Below the pieces are notes generated by a model. The model was not told the DNA's origin, did no database searches, and saw only the letters and a list, made by a program, of their open reading frames with translations. The translations under genes were made by a program, and so were the position numbers. 64,000 nt of DNA, from contig JAUICO010000003.1 of NCBI GenBank assembly GCA_030427825.1, positions 1 through 64,000 of the forward strand. Direction: 5' to 3'. Positions 21,601-30,162 of this stretch are shown piece by piece (position 1 is the first letter of the stretch; every line of letters begins with the position of its first letter). This DNA comes from a bacterium (GTDB lineage Bacteria > Myxococcota_A > Bradymonadia > REDH01).

Positions 21601-22562
21601 GCCGCGGCCTCTGCACGAACGAGCTCAGCCCGACTTCCCATGGTCGTTGACTGCATCCCATACATTGAGCGCAGAAGCGTGAAGTGCGCGAGGACCTCCC
21701 GCAGCGCGTCGATGTTCTGATCTGTGTGTGTGCCAAAGTTGTGTGGGTGCCACCACAGGTGATAGTCCTGACCGGAGCGCGCTGCATGCCGCATCTCCGC
21801 CAGAATCCGGCGCACTCGAAGGCCCTCGAAGAGGGCTACAGAAGGCGACCAGGGGCGCATGAAGCGCGTCGCCGGCACGTTAACAGGACGTCCTGACGAG
21901 AGCTCCGGAAGTGTGTCGAATCGAGCGATCGGCGCATAGGCGTCAAGGAGCCGACCGGCACGAATGTGCAGACCCTGTGACTCATCCGTGCGGGGATCGT
22001 AAAAGGGGTGCTTCGGCTGACCTCGATAGGCGAGAATCCCCTCCTCGAAACACACACGGAGGGCGGCGTCGTCATATTGGTTCCGCGGAAAGACGATACT
22101 CTTCAGCTCGATCCCAATCCGCCCGGCGATCGCCGCGCAGGCGCGAAGGTCGGCACGCAATGCCGCATCGCGGCGGGGTTGCTCCAGGCAATAGTAGTGA
22201 CTGTATGTGTGTGTCGCGATCTCCTGCGCATCGACGGCGGCGATCTCGGCGATCATTTCCGGCGCGAAGTAGTAGTCGCCGGCCATGTTGTCTTCGACCA
22301 GTCTGTACGAGTCGAAACGCGTCCCTTCGTACCCGGGCATCGTTGCCGGCGCGAACTCCCGCGCGGCCCCGGGCCCATCCGCAAAGAGCATCCCCACGGT
22401 GGCCCATGTCGCGGCCACGTCGTGCTCGGCGAACAACGACAGCATGCGGGTTACAGCATGTCTCGTTCCGTCCAGGTTTGCACGATAGTCGTCGATGGAG
22501 CGCTTGTCGTGAACGCCCCAGTGCAGCTCCAGGTCGAGCGAAATGATAAAGTGCGATGGCAT
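21597..22562 (-). CDS. Polysaccharide deacetylase-family protein (NodB/CE4 fold)
   Basis: This 321-residue protein begins with SLDLELHWG, where Asp10 and Glu12 sit in the position of the catalytic TFDD motif. The metal-binding second motif appears as HTYSH (His118, His122), and an Arg-containing FPRNQYD follows as in the CE4 family. Near the C-terminus WWHPHNFG supplies the late conserved His. There is no signal peptide, so the protein is probably cytoplasmic and acts on a precursor sugar rather than finished cell wall. It lies 36 bases after the START-like gene on the same strand and overlaps the formyltransferase gene by four bases. It resembles the branch of deacetylases found with surface-polysaccharide genes. 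Confidence 0.88.
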   Translation of the reverse strand: MPSHFIISLDLELHWGVHDKRSIDDYRANLDGTRHAVTRMLSLFAEHDVAATWATVGMLFADGPGAAREFAPATMPGYEGTRFDSYRLVEDNMAGDYYFAPEMIAEIAAVDAQEIATHTYSHYYCLEQPRRDAALRADLRACAAIAGRIGIELKSIVFPRNQYDDAALRVCFEEGILAYRGQPKHPFYDPRTDESQGLHIRAGRLLDAYAPIARFDTLPELSSGRPVNVPATRFMRPWSPSVALFEGLRVRRILAEMRHAARSGQDYHLWWHPHNFGTHTDQNIDALREVLAHFTLLRSMYGMQSTTMGSRAELVRAEAAA

Positions 22563-22598
22563 GCGTTCACCGGCTACCGAGTAGATGATATCAGGACG

Positions 22599-23126
22599 TC
22601 AGCCGTTGTCCGTGAGATAGCGGGCGACGACTTTGTTTGTTTCCCGCATGTTCGGCTCGATGAGATTGATGACAAACTTCTCGACCTGAGGCCTCATTTT
22701 TCGACCGAGGAGCTTTGGTACACCGGGCACCTTGTCGGTGTTCACCGAAAGCTCGCCATTCATGGTGATACGGGTCGTACCGTCGACCTCGACAAATTCG
22801 TTGTAGCCGCGGCATTCGATCGCGCCGGGAAGAAAGCCCAGCTCGATGTTCCATTCGCAGCGCCATTGCGACTGATCCCATGTGGCCGTGTCTACCCACT
22901 TGAGCATCTCCGGCTTGATGAAGGCACGGGCCACGCGGGGCACCTCCGTCTGCGCGGCCGCCCAGTGGTTCACCAGACGCACAATGTCGCCGTCCTCCTG
23001 CCGCTCGACGACTTCGATGGAGTCAATGTCGGGCATGTAATCCACCATGTCCGCCATACGGTCACGATGCGTGCAATATACCTGCTCACGTCCAAAAGGA
23101 ATCTCGTCGACAACTGTGAATTTCAT
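22599..23126 (-). CDS. START/SRPBCC-like protein (DUF2505-like)
   Basis: This small soluble protein of 175 residues has the alternating strand pattern of a START-like hydrophobic-pocket domain, opening with MKFTVVDEIPFGREQVY and closing in a long amphipathic C-terminal helix (RKMRPQVEKFVINLIEP). It resembles the DUF2505 group, whose function is not known. The frame extends upstream, but a strong GGAGGAG six bases before the ATG at 23126 fixes the start. It sits between ppx and the deacetylase gene on the same strand. A role in binding a lipid or other hydrophobic ligand is possible from the fold only. Confidence 0.75.
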   Translation of the reverse strand: MKFTVVDEIPFGREQVYCTHRDRMADMVDYMPDIDSIEVVERQEDGDIVRLVNHWAAAQTEVPRVARAFIKPEMLKWVDTATWDQSQWRCEWNIELGFLPGAIECRGYNEFVEVDGTTRITMNGELSVNTDKVPGVPKLLGRKMRPQVEKFVINLIEPNMRETNKVVARYLTDNG

Positions 23127-23237
23127 GGCGTTCTCCTCCGTGCACTCCGGCAGGTCCTGAAGCACAGACCGTCGGACCAGACAACGACTTCTGAGCGCCG
23201 CGTGGACGTGGCCGGTGCGCATCTCCTCAGCAGTGAG

Positions 23238-24794
23238 CTAACGAAACGCAAGGTCATCCGGCTCGTGGGGATCGTCCCACGGGACCAGGGTGGTGGTCAA
23301 TCGGACCCCGAACTGCTCTTCGAAGAATCGGTTTCGCCGCTCAAACGGGGCCGCCGTCAGCTGCCGGCCGCCGGGAATCAGGAGGCGAATCTCTCGGGCG
23401 CCATCAGCAGCGGGTCGCACATCGAGACCGCGCACAATGCGCCGATGATCCGTGTCGAATGCGTCCGCCATTCGCAGCACCGGCACGAGCCGTCGGACGA
23501 TGTCCCGCTCCGGTTCCGGCAGGGACGCAAAAGCCGAGTGCTTCTCCGGATTCGGCAACGACCGGCGGTGCGCGCGACACAGAGCGGCGACCATGCTTCG
23601 CCTCGGCTCTTCCAGGCCCGGCAGCCTCGCGTTCTGCACCATGTACTCGGAGTGGCGATGGTGCCCACTGCGATTCACCACCTCTCCGACGTCGTGGAGT
23701 AGCGCGGCCAGCTCGAGGACGTCGAGATACTCATCGGGCACCCGGTGAATATCTGCGAGGCTGACAAAGAGCATGCGTGCCATTCTCCGCACATGCTCGC
23801 CATGTGCTGAAGTGTGCTTGACGCGCGCGCAGAAAGCGCGCGCTGACGCCAGCGCGGCGTGGGACACATCCATCGGTGATGCGGTGCCCAGCACGTTGGC
23901 GCAGAGCTCGTGCAGGATGCCTTCGCGCAGGCCGACGCCGGGTGCGATCAAGGTGTGAACGCCGTGCAGACGAGCCGCAGCGCCAAAGATCAGCGCCGCC
24001 ACGCCCATCACATCTGCGCGGTCTTCGCGCACGCCCCAGCGCTCCATGCGCGCAGGTACGTCGATGTGTAGGATCTCCTTCGCGGCCTCCAGGACCGCGT
24101 CGCAGGAGATTTCCCAGAGTCCGTCTTCTCTCTCACTGCCGAAGAGTCCGGCCAGAGCATCGGCGTTTCCCCCGCAGATTGCAGCGGTACCGTCCTCAGA
24201 GGGCGCGATGCGTCGGCCCGCCAGTTTGGCGTCGATATAGTGTGCGAGCAGCGCAGTCTGGGTGGCATCGACCGTTTCACCGATGCGAAACACCTCCAGC
24301 AGACGAACCGTACCGAGATGTACCGAGGTCGACTCGCGTCGGCCTCGCAGCTGAGCGATCTCCAGGCTTCCGCCGCCGAGATCCATCAGCATCGGCGGCA
24401 GGCCGGCGTCGAACGCGTGGGTGACAGCGTCCCTTACCAGGCGCGCCTCTTCGCGCCCGTCGATGACATCGATCAGAATGCCCGTTTCGTGCTGAATTCG
24501 CCCGATGAGCGTCTCCTGATTTCGAGCGGTGCGGGTTGCGCTGGTCGCGACCGCGCGAAATCGGCGAACGCCGTGTAGATCGAAGAGCTTTCGGAATCGC
24601 GAAAAGGCCGCGACGGCGGCGTCGATGGTTTCAGCGGGGATCTCGCCGTGCGTGAACGCGCCGCTCCCCAGGCGAACCGGGATACGCTCGCTGGCGATCG
24701 GCAGAAACTCATGACCGCCGATGGCATGCGCGACGGTAGCTCGAATCGCATTCGAGCCCGCATCTATCGCAGCGATGGGCACCGGTTCATTCAT
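23238..24794 (-). CDS. ppx: Exopolyphosphatase/guanosine pentaphosphatase family (Ppx/GppA) with C-terminal HD domain
   Basis: This 518-residue cytoplasmic phosphatase belongs to the sugar-kinase/Hsp70 actin fold. Its N-terminal domain has AAIDAGSNAIRATVA (phosphate 1 loop), VATSATRTARN, and DLGGGSLEI (phosphate 2 loop). The C-terminal half has an HD-type helical domain with LLHDVGEVVN and HHRHSEYM. It would hydrolyse polyphosphate or pppGpp; sequence alone does not separate Ppx from GppA. The ATG at 24794 was chosen because it directly precedes the conserved first strand; 24 further codons upstream are open but unlike the family. It lies 104 bases after the kinase gene on the same strand and could be co-transcribed with it. 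Confidence 0.88.
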   Translation of the reverse strand: MNEPVPIAAIDAGSNAIRATVAHAIGGHEFLPIASERIPVRLGSGAFTHGEIPAETIDAAVAAFSRFRKLFDLHGVRRFRAVATSATRTARNQETLIGRIQHETGILIDVIDGREEARLVRDAVTHAFDAGLPPMLMDLGGGSLEIAQLRGRRESTSVHLGTVRLLEVFRIGETVDATQTALLAHYIDAKLAGRRIAPSEDGTAAICGGNADALAGLFGSEREDGLWEISCDAVLEAAKEILHIDVPARMERWGVREDRADVMGVAALIFGAAARLHGVHTLIAPGVGLREGILHELCANVLGTASPMDVSHAALASARAFCARVKHTSAHGEHVRRMARMLFVSLADIHRVPDEYLDVLELAALLHDVGEVVNRSGHHRHSEYMVQNARLPGLEEPRRSMVAALCRAHRRSLPNPEKHSAFASLPEPERDIVRRLVPVLRMADAFDTDHRRIVRGLDVRPAADGAREIRLLIPGGRQLTAAPFERRNRFFEEQFGVRLTTTLVPWDDPHEPDDLAFR

Positions 24795-24898
24795 TCCAGA
24801 GGCACCCTTTACACGCTGCGTGGCGGATCGCCAGCGCCGGCGTGCTCCACCGCGCTGGACCGGCAATACGGAGCGTGCCTCGGCAGGTGGGCACCGCC

Positions 24899-27800
24899 TT
24901 ACGCAGGCAGGAAGCGTGCTTCGGGCACGGTCTGCTCCGCGTCGCGACGGCAGAAGGCCTTCACCAGCGCGGCCGATGCGCCCTGTCCGTTGCCGAGGTC
25001 GAGTCGCACGCGAAGCCGGCGGCGACCGGGTGCCACCCGAAGCTCAATCCGAGCACGGCCGGCTCTTCCGATACGCAGAACCCGGCCGGTCACGCGCAAG
25101 TGCGTCCCCGCCACCAGAAGGTCCGCCGCGGACGCCCATCCGACACTCAGCCGCACGACCGCCGCGTGACGCTGCGAGGCATACGCGACCACGGCGGCTT
25201 CGAAGATTGCGTTCCAGGTGTCCAACCACAACACCGCGCTGAGGTCGCTTGCGGGGCCCACGGCATCGAATGGCAACGCGATCGTAGGCGGCGACAACAC
25301 ACCGCCGGCGCCTTCGGGCACGGCGTCCTCGAAGCTATCGCTGCCCGCGGCTCGCGCCCCGCTCCGGTCGCTCAGGACGCCCTCAGCCGTCGCCGCCACC
25401 AGGCGCGCCCGCCCCTCGAAGTGAAGCCCGAAGCGTTCGCCGCCGGTGCCCACGATGATGTGCTTTCCTATCTCCGACTCTCGGGCGCAAAACACAACAA
25501 GTGTACACGCAGCCGTGGCCTTCGCACGGGCAACTTCCACCCCCGCGCGCTTCACTCTCCACACCCTTGCGCTCGGTGCACGCACAGCAAACAGTCCCTC
25601 GTCGACTGCGAAACACGCGAGACGCGCTGCAGGTGGCGGTAGCCCAACAGCGGACCTGCCGGCGGCGACGGGCCGCCCGCCTCCCGTAGTCGACGTGGAA
25701 GGCGCAGCGCCGCCACCGGAACCTGCACCGAGGGTCACCACCCGTGCCTCTGAACGAAGGGCGCCGTCGATTGCCTGCAGCCGCCAGCCGCTCCGCACTG
25801 CAGGGGATGTGTCGATCGCTGTGTCGCCCACTCCGAGGTACACCAGCCTCTCTCCCGCCGGCGAGAGCGCCGTCACCTCGACGGTCTGCCCCACACCACA
25901 CCAACGAATCCGAACCACGTCGCCGTGAGTGCCGACTGCGATACCGTCGGGCGGGTCCGGCAGCTTCAGTGAGGTCGCCATGGACGCGTCCGACCACGGC
26001 ATCTCGAAATCGGAGCAGACAAGACGCCACTCTACGGTGTGTGTGCTTCCGCCCTCGCAGGAGACACCGCCTGCCGCCGGCAGCACCACACCATCCACCC
26101 GCAGCTCAACTGCCTGACCATCCATGGTCTCGGCTACCGCGATTCGGTCCAGCTGCGGCGTCAGGGTCGGCGCTGGAAGCTGCCGTCGCACCGCAACAAC
26201 AAGAGCAGGGGCCGACACCCGGGAGCCGTCCGGCGCTTCGACCGAGGCGGAGTACTCGACTCTGCGCCCTACCGGTGCCCCTTCGTGCGGAATCCCAACA
26301 CCGGCGGCCAGCGCGCTCCCGTCGGCCAAACAGCGGCCCACTTCCCGGCCGTCGGCATAGAGGCGCAAGGTCCACGTCCCGTCCCAACCTTCAGCGCCCT
26401 TCACAGACAGCGTGAGAGTCACCGGTTCTATCGCCTTCGCGTTGCCGCCCTTCGACCGAAGCGTGTCGTTCTCGACACTGAGCGCAACCTGCGGGTGCCC
26501 AGGAACAGCTACGTTCGGCAGCTCCCACACGGGCGCTTCATCAGCGTATCCGACGGCCTCGCGCAGGACAATCAATGTACCCGGCTCCACACGAAGCAAA
26601 CACATGCCCCCTTCGAAATCGTACCGTCGACCACCGCTTTCTACATAGAGCCGTTCAGGGCCCTCGTTGTTATCATTCAACGAGTAGGTGACGCTCCCAA
26701 AACCCGGCGTCGCGTTGATGACCGGGCGAGCCGGCCAGCGTATCACCGACGTCTCAGCGAGCGCGTGGGACCTGACCCCCTCATCCTCGGCGTGCAGGGA
26801 CCAGGAAGCCGCGGCTCCGGCAGGACAGTCCCTGTCATCAACGCTACGCCCGATTGCCGAGCGGGCGATGTCACCGGAGACCCCGTCGATCGTGCGACAC
26901 AAAACCAAACCGGGGACGTCACGTTCCCACGTCAGGCGAACGCGATGCTCGTCCTGTGTGGCACGGAGGGCGCCGGGGCTCTCGGGCAGGACCCGCGCTC
27001 TGGCTGTCGCGAATCGGGGCGCCGAGAGGTCATCCCCGTAGCGCGCCCACGCGGTGTAATGCGCACATGTGCCCCCGGCTACTGTGTGCGTCAGCCCCCC
27101 TCCCGCCGGCACCGTAAGCGACATGCCTTCGTCAACATCCAGGGGCGGACTCTCGGGTTGCCAGCGAAGCTCGACCGAGTCCGCGTGCGGCGCGACCCTG
27201 ATTTGAATTACGTTCTGAGCGAATCCGGGCGTCACCGAGAACTCCACACATGGCGGATGCGCGTGTACGCGAACTACAACACCGCGGCTGTGGCGCCGTT
27301 CCCCGCGTCGCACCATTCCGGTGCGAATCAGGTAGTCGGTGTCATCGGCAGGTGCGTCCCCAAGTTCAAGCTCGCCGGCGCGCGCGCCCTCCCAAACCGT
27401 CGCCTCCCCTGCAAGCACCTGTACCGAGCTGACCCGGGGATCATCCGGCAGGAGCCATGACAGGGTGGCGCCGGAATCCCCCCAATCCACCCGCGGCTTT
27501 CGCACATCGTTGGGGCGCGAACGGGAGAGAAACAGCCGCGTCATCTCGGCGTGCCAGGCAAGGTCCGGTGCGGTTGGGATCCGCGACTCCTGTGGCGCGA
27601 GGCACGCAGAGATCAGCCGTGACACCGGTTCAGGAAGATGAGCCAGCAATCGTACATCGAGAGTTGGATACTCTTCGCCGGTCTCGATCGCGACCCGCTC
27701 CGGGTTCACACCGGTAAGGAGATGCCACGCGGTGGCGCCGAGTGAGTAAACGTCGAAGCGCTGGTCCACGCGCTCCCAGAGATCCCGAAACTCCGGCGCG

Positions 27801-29308
27801 GCAAAACCGTGTGTTTGCGATCCGAAGGCCACTGAGCTGCGATCAAGCAGGCCCGCACCGTCACGCGGGCACAGCGCAGCAAAGTCAACCAGCGACAGGC
27901 GATCGGTCCCCGAGTTATAGAGAATATTGTCGCTCTTGAGGTCCTGGTAGAGATAGCCGGCGCGATGAAACTCCGTAAGTGCGCCGGCCACCTCAGCGAG
28001 CAGTCGAAGGACAAAGGGCCAGGGCAGCCGATTGTCCTTCATTCCCGCACCCCGGTAGCCCTCATGAGGCCTCTTCAGGAGCATGCTCACAGGCACGCCC
28101 TGCAGGCGTTCCATGATCAGATAGGGCTCAGCGCGCGACGCCGTGCCCGGCAGGTCGAACCAACCGCCGCGGGCGTCGCCATGTACGAGGGCCACCGGCT
28201 GGGGAATCATCGTGACGGTGGGCGCGAAACGCGCCATGACCTCGTACTCGTGCTCCAACTCCAACCTGCGTGTCGGCAGCTCCAGCAGGAACTCGTCAGC
28301 AGAGTCGTAACGGTATCTGTTTGCTTTGAGCGCGTGCCGGATCCGTGTCTTCCGGTCCATCACATCATATACGAAACCTCGCCCTCCGCTCGCAAACGGC
28401 GCGCCAAGCTCGTACCTCTCAGCAAACACGGTGCCGGCAGGCAGGGGTGGACGTCCGCTCTGTCGATGACGTTGAAGCCCGGCGTTCAATGTGCGGCCCG
28501 TCAACGCCTTCAGGCGATTCACTACCGCGTCGATTCGTGGGTTGAACTCATCACGGTCACCCAGGCAACCGAGGATGAGGTCGTGGTACTCCGGTGCCAC
28601 GCGACGATGCACCAGGAGCCGCCGCCAGCGACTATGTGATTCGGTGTTTATCGGCCAGTCAGGCGGCGTCGCGCCACCAAACATCCCCGTGAGAATGCGC
28701 CCGTAGGAGGTCGGCACGTGGGCCGCGCCCTCGACTTCGACATCCGATGTGTCCGGCGCTAATGGGCGCGCGCAGGCCGCATTTGTCAGCGTGACGCGCC
28801 GTGTGGCTTCGTTTACGCTGAAGTCATCTGCGCTGAGTCTACCGAGTGAAATCCCCCCGCTGTGCGCGACCTCGATCTGCATCGCGATGCGCAGCGCGAT
28901 GTCGAGTGAGTCCTGGTCATCCAGGCTGCCATCAGCGATCAGTTGCTGTAACGGCGGATCGGAGACGTGCCGACTGATGATGTAGGGTTCTCTCCGTAGA
29001 CGTGACACATCGCCGGCCAGCGCAGCACGTACCGCCGGGTCGCCGGGATACATATGTACGAGCTCCAGCGGCAATGGGAGCTCGTCGAAACCGATGCCGC
29101 TGAGCGCGCGCATGGCGCTCCAGATGCGGCGGATTTCCGTCCTGGCTTCGTCGACATCGTCGCGCTCCAAACTCTCGTGTCGTGCCACCGTAACATCGAC
29201 GAGCCCTGCATCCGAGTCGGCGACGTAGCGACGAAAGCCTGCGCCTTCAGCGCTCAGACACAGGATCTTCCTGCCACCGGCGACAACAAATCCGGGCTGT
29301 AGTTTCAC
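24899..29308 (-). CDS. Large Ser/Thr protein kinase with N-terminal pseudokinase and beta-sandwich C-terminal region
   Basis: This protein has 1469 residues. The kinase domain spans about 294 to 595: glycine loop FASGGRGFVY, Lys328 (HALKANR), catalytic loop YQDLKSDN with Asp456, DFA (Asp475) in place of DFG, and AAPEF. Residues 1 to 280 look like a second, dead kinase lobe: IALRIAMQIEVAHSGG is followed by LGRLSADDF where HRD would be and TLTNAA where DFG would be. After residue 600 come several fibronectin-III-like beta-sandwich modules. No TM helix is obvious, so it is probably cytoplasmic. It is the last gene of the VWA-FHA-kinase operon; the start overlaps the FHA stop by four bases. The FHA protein is the likely phospho-reader; this is inferred. 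Confidence 0.86.
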   Translation of the reverse strand: MKLQPGFVVAGGRKILCLSAEGAGFRRYVADSDAGLVDVTVARHESLERDDVDEARTEIRRIWSAMRALSGIGFDELPLPLELVHMYPGDPAVRAALAGDVSRLRREPYIISRHVSDPPLQQLIADGSLDDQDSLDIALRIAMQIEVAHSGGISLGRLSADDFSVNEATRRVTLTNAACARPLAPDTSDVEVEGAAHVPTSYGRILTGMFGGATPPDWPINTESHSRWRRLLVHRRVAPEYHDLILGCLGDRDEFNPRIDAVVNRLKALTGRTLNAGLQRHRQSGRPPLPAGTVFAERYELGAPFASGGRGFVYDVMDRKTRIRHALKANRYRYDSADEFLLELPTRRLELEHEYEVMARFAPTVTMIPQPVALVHGDARGGWFDLPGTASRAEPYLIMERLQGVPVSMLLKRPHEGYRGAGMKDNRLPWPFVLRLLAEVAGALTEFHRAGYLYQDLKSDNILYNSGTDRLSLVDFAALCPRDGAGLLDRSSVAFGSQTHGFAAPEFRDLWERVDQRFDVYSLGATAWHLLTGVNPERVAIETGEEYPTLDVRLLAHLPEPVSRLISACLAPQESRIPTAPDLAWHAEMTRLFLSRSRPNDVRKPRVDWGDSGATLSWLLPDDPRVSSVQVLAGEATVWEGARAGELELGDAPADDTDYLIRTGMVRRGERRHSRGVVVRVHAHPPCVEFSVTPGFAQNVIQIRVAPHADSVELRWQPESPPLDVDEGMSLTVPAGGGLTHTVAGGTCAHYTAWARYGDDLSAPRFATARARVLPESPGALRATQDEHRVRLTWERDVPGLVLCRTIDGVSGDIARSAIGRSVDDRDCPAGAAASWSLHAEDEGVRSHALAETSVIRWPARPVINATPGFGSVTYSLNDNNEGPERLYVESGGRRYDFEGGMCLLRVEPGTLIVLREAVGYADEAPVWELPNVAVPGHPQVALSVENDTLRSKGGNAKAIEPVTLTLSVKGAEGWDGTWTLRLYADGREVGRCLADGSALAAGVGIPHEGAPVGRRVEYSASVEAPDGSRVSAPALVVAVRRQLPAPTLTPQLDRIAVAETMDGQAVELRVDGVVLPAAGGVSCEGGSTHTVEWRLVCSDFEMPWSDASMATSLKLPDPPDGIAVGTHGDVVRIRWCGVGQTVEVTALSPAGERLVYLGVGDTAIDTSPAVRSGWRLQAIDGALRSEARVVTLGAGSGGGAAPSTSTTGGGRPVAAGRSAVGLPPPAARLACFAVDEGLFAVRAPSARVWRVKRAGVEVARAKATAACTLVVFCARESEIGKHIIVGTGGERFGLHFEGRARLVAATAEGVLSDRSGARAAGSDSFEDAVPEGAGGVLSPPTIALPFDAVGPASDLSAVLWLDTWNAIFEAAVVAYASQRHAAVVRLSVGWASAADLLVAGTHLRVTGRVLRIGRAGRARIELRVAPGRRRLRVRLDLGNGQGASAALVKAFCRRDAEQTVPEARFLPA

Positions 29309-30162
29309 CCTCTCGCCCGCGTCCGGAAAACAAACGCAATGGAGTCACTGATAATGATCCTATCACCTTCTCCAAGCCGTGCTCGCTCGCGGTTCAGCAC
29401 ATGAGCGCGGTCGTTGAGCCAGGTAGCGTCGTTCGCACACAGGTCTTCAACAAACCACTCGCTCCCTTCGCGAACGACCCGCGCGTGGCGGCGGGACAGG
29501 TGCGGGTCGACATGTCGATAGTGTGCAAGGTCTACCTCGGGATAGTGACCGACCTCAGGGTCCCGGCGCCCGATCTGCAGCTGGTCCACATCGAGGGGTA
29601 TGACAGAGGTCATGCGGCCGTCAAAGAAGACGGCCTGTCCGCCATCTACATACAGCGAGGGGCTGGCCGGCGCTGAGATCGACAGTTGGATCCCCGCCTG
29701 AGCCGTGGCTTCTGATGAGGTCGTGCCGACGGCGGCCGGCGCTGCAGGCATAGCGGCGCCACGTGCGACAGGCGCCTCGGGGGCGTTGTTGTCGGCGGCG
29801 CCGGCGAAGCGGCGATAGTCGACACTGTGCGCCGGCTGCGATGTCGCGGCCGCCCCATGATAGTCTGCGTCTCGCACCATCGTCGGTGCGTCAAAGTCGA
29901 ATCCACAGATCGGGCACAGGCCGTTGGGGTCCGGGCTCACACGCTCGCCACACTCCAAACAGATCGTGGCGTCCGCCGGGCCCGGTGCCGGCGCAGCCTC
30001 CCCGGGTGCCGCCACGCCCGCAACTTCTTCTGAAGCGGACACCGCGTCTTCGAGGTCGACATCTACGGTGACCGCAAGCTCGGTTCCACACTCAAGGCAG
30101 ATGGTCTCGCCCGGATGAACTGGAACACTGCACGACGGGCACTGGTACAGCGGATCACTCAC
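29305..30162 (-). CDS. Zinc-ribbon and FHA-domain protein
   Basis: This 285-residue protein has two zinc-ribbon-like Cys4 knuckles in the first 90 residues: CPSC with CLEC, then CLECGE with CPICG. A long Ala/Pro/Glu linker leads to a C-terminal FHA domain (about 195 to 282) with IGRRDP, LSRRHARVV and the NDATWLND loop, the residues that bind phosphothreonine. FHA proteins read kinase output. The gene overlaps the VWA gene (ATGA at 30162 to 30159) and the kinase gene (ATGA at 29308 to 29305), so the three products are probably made in fixed ratio and act together. The linker itself is Thr/Ser-containing and could be a kinase target. Confidence 0.88.
   Translation of the reverse strand: MSDPLYQCPSCSVPVHPGETICLECGTELAVTVDVDLEDAVSASEEVAGVAAPGEAAPAPGPADATICLECGERVSPDPNGLCPICGFDFDAPTMVRDADYHGAAATSQPAHSVDYRRFAGAADNNAPEAPVARGAAMPAAPAAVGTTSSEATAQAGIQLSISAPASPSLYVDGGQAVFFDGRMTSVIPLDVDQLQIGRRDPEVGHYPEVDLAHYRHVDPHLSRRHARVVREGSEWFVEDLCANDATWLNDRAHVLNRERARLGEGDRIIISDSIAFVFRTRARG

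Noticed and set aside
22008..23702. Long plus-strand open frame of 564 codons
   Set aside because: It runs antisense to the deacetylase, START-like and Ppx genes, which have clear family motifs; long antisense frames are expected in GC-rich DNA.
26039..27460. Plus-strand open frame of 473 codons inside the kinase gene
   Set aside because: The kinase frame is continuous and carries the beta-sandwich pattern; the antisense frame looks random.
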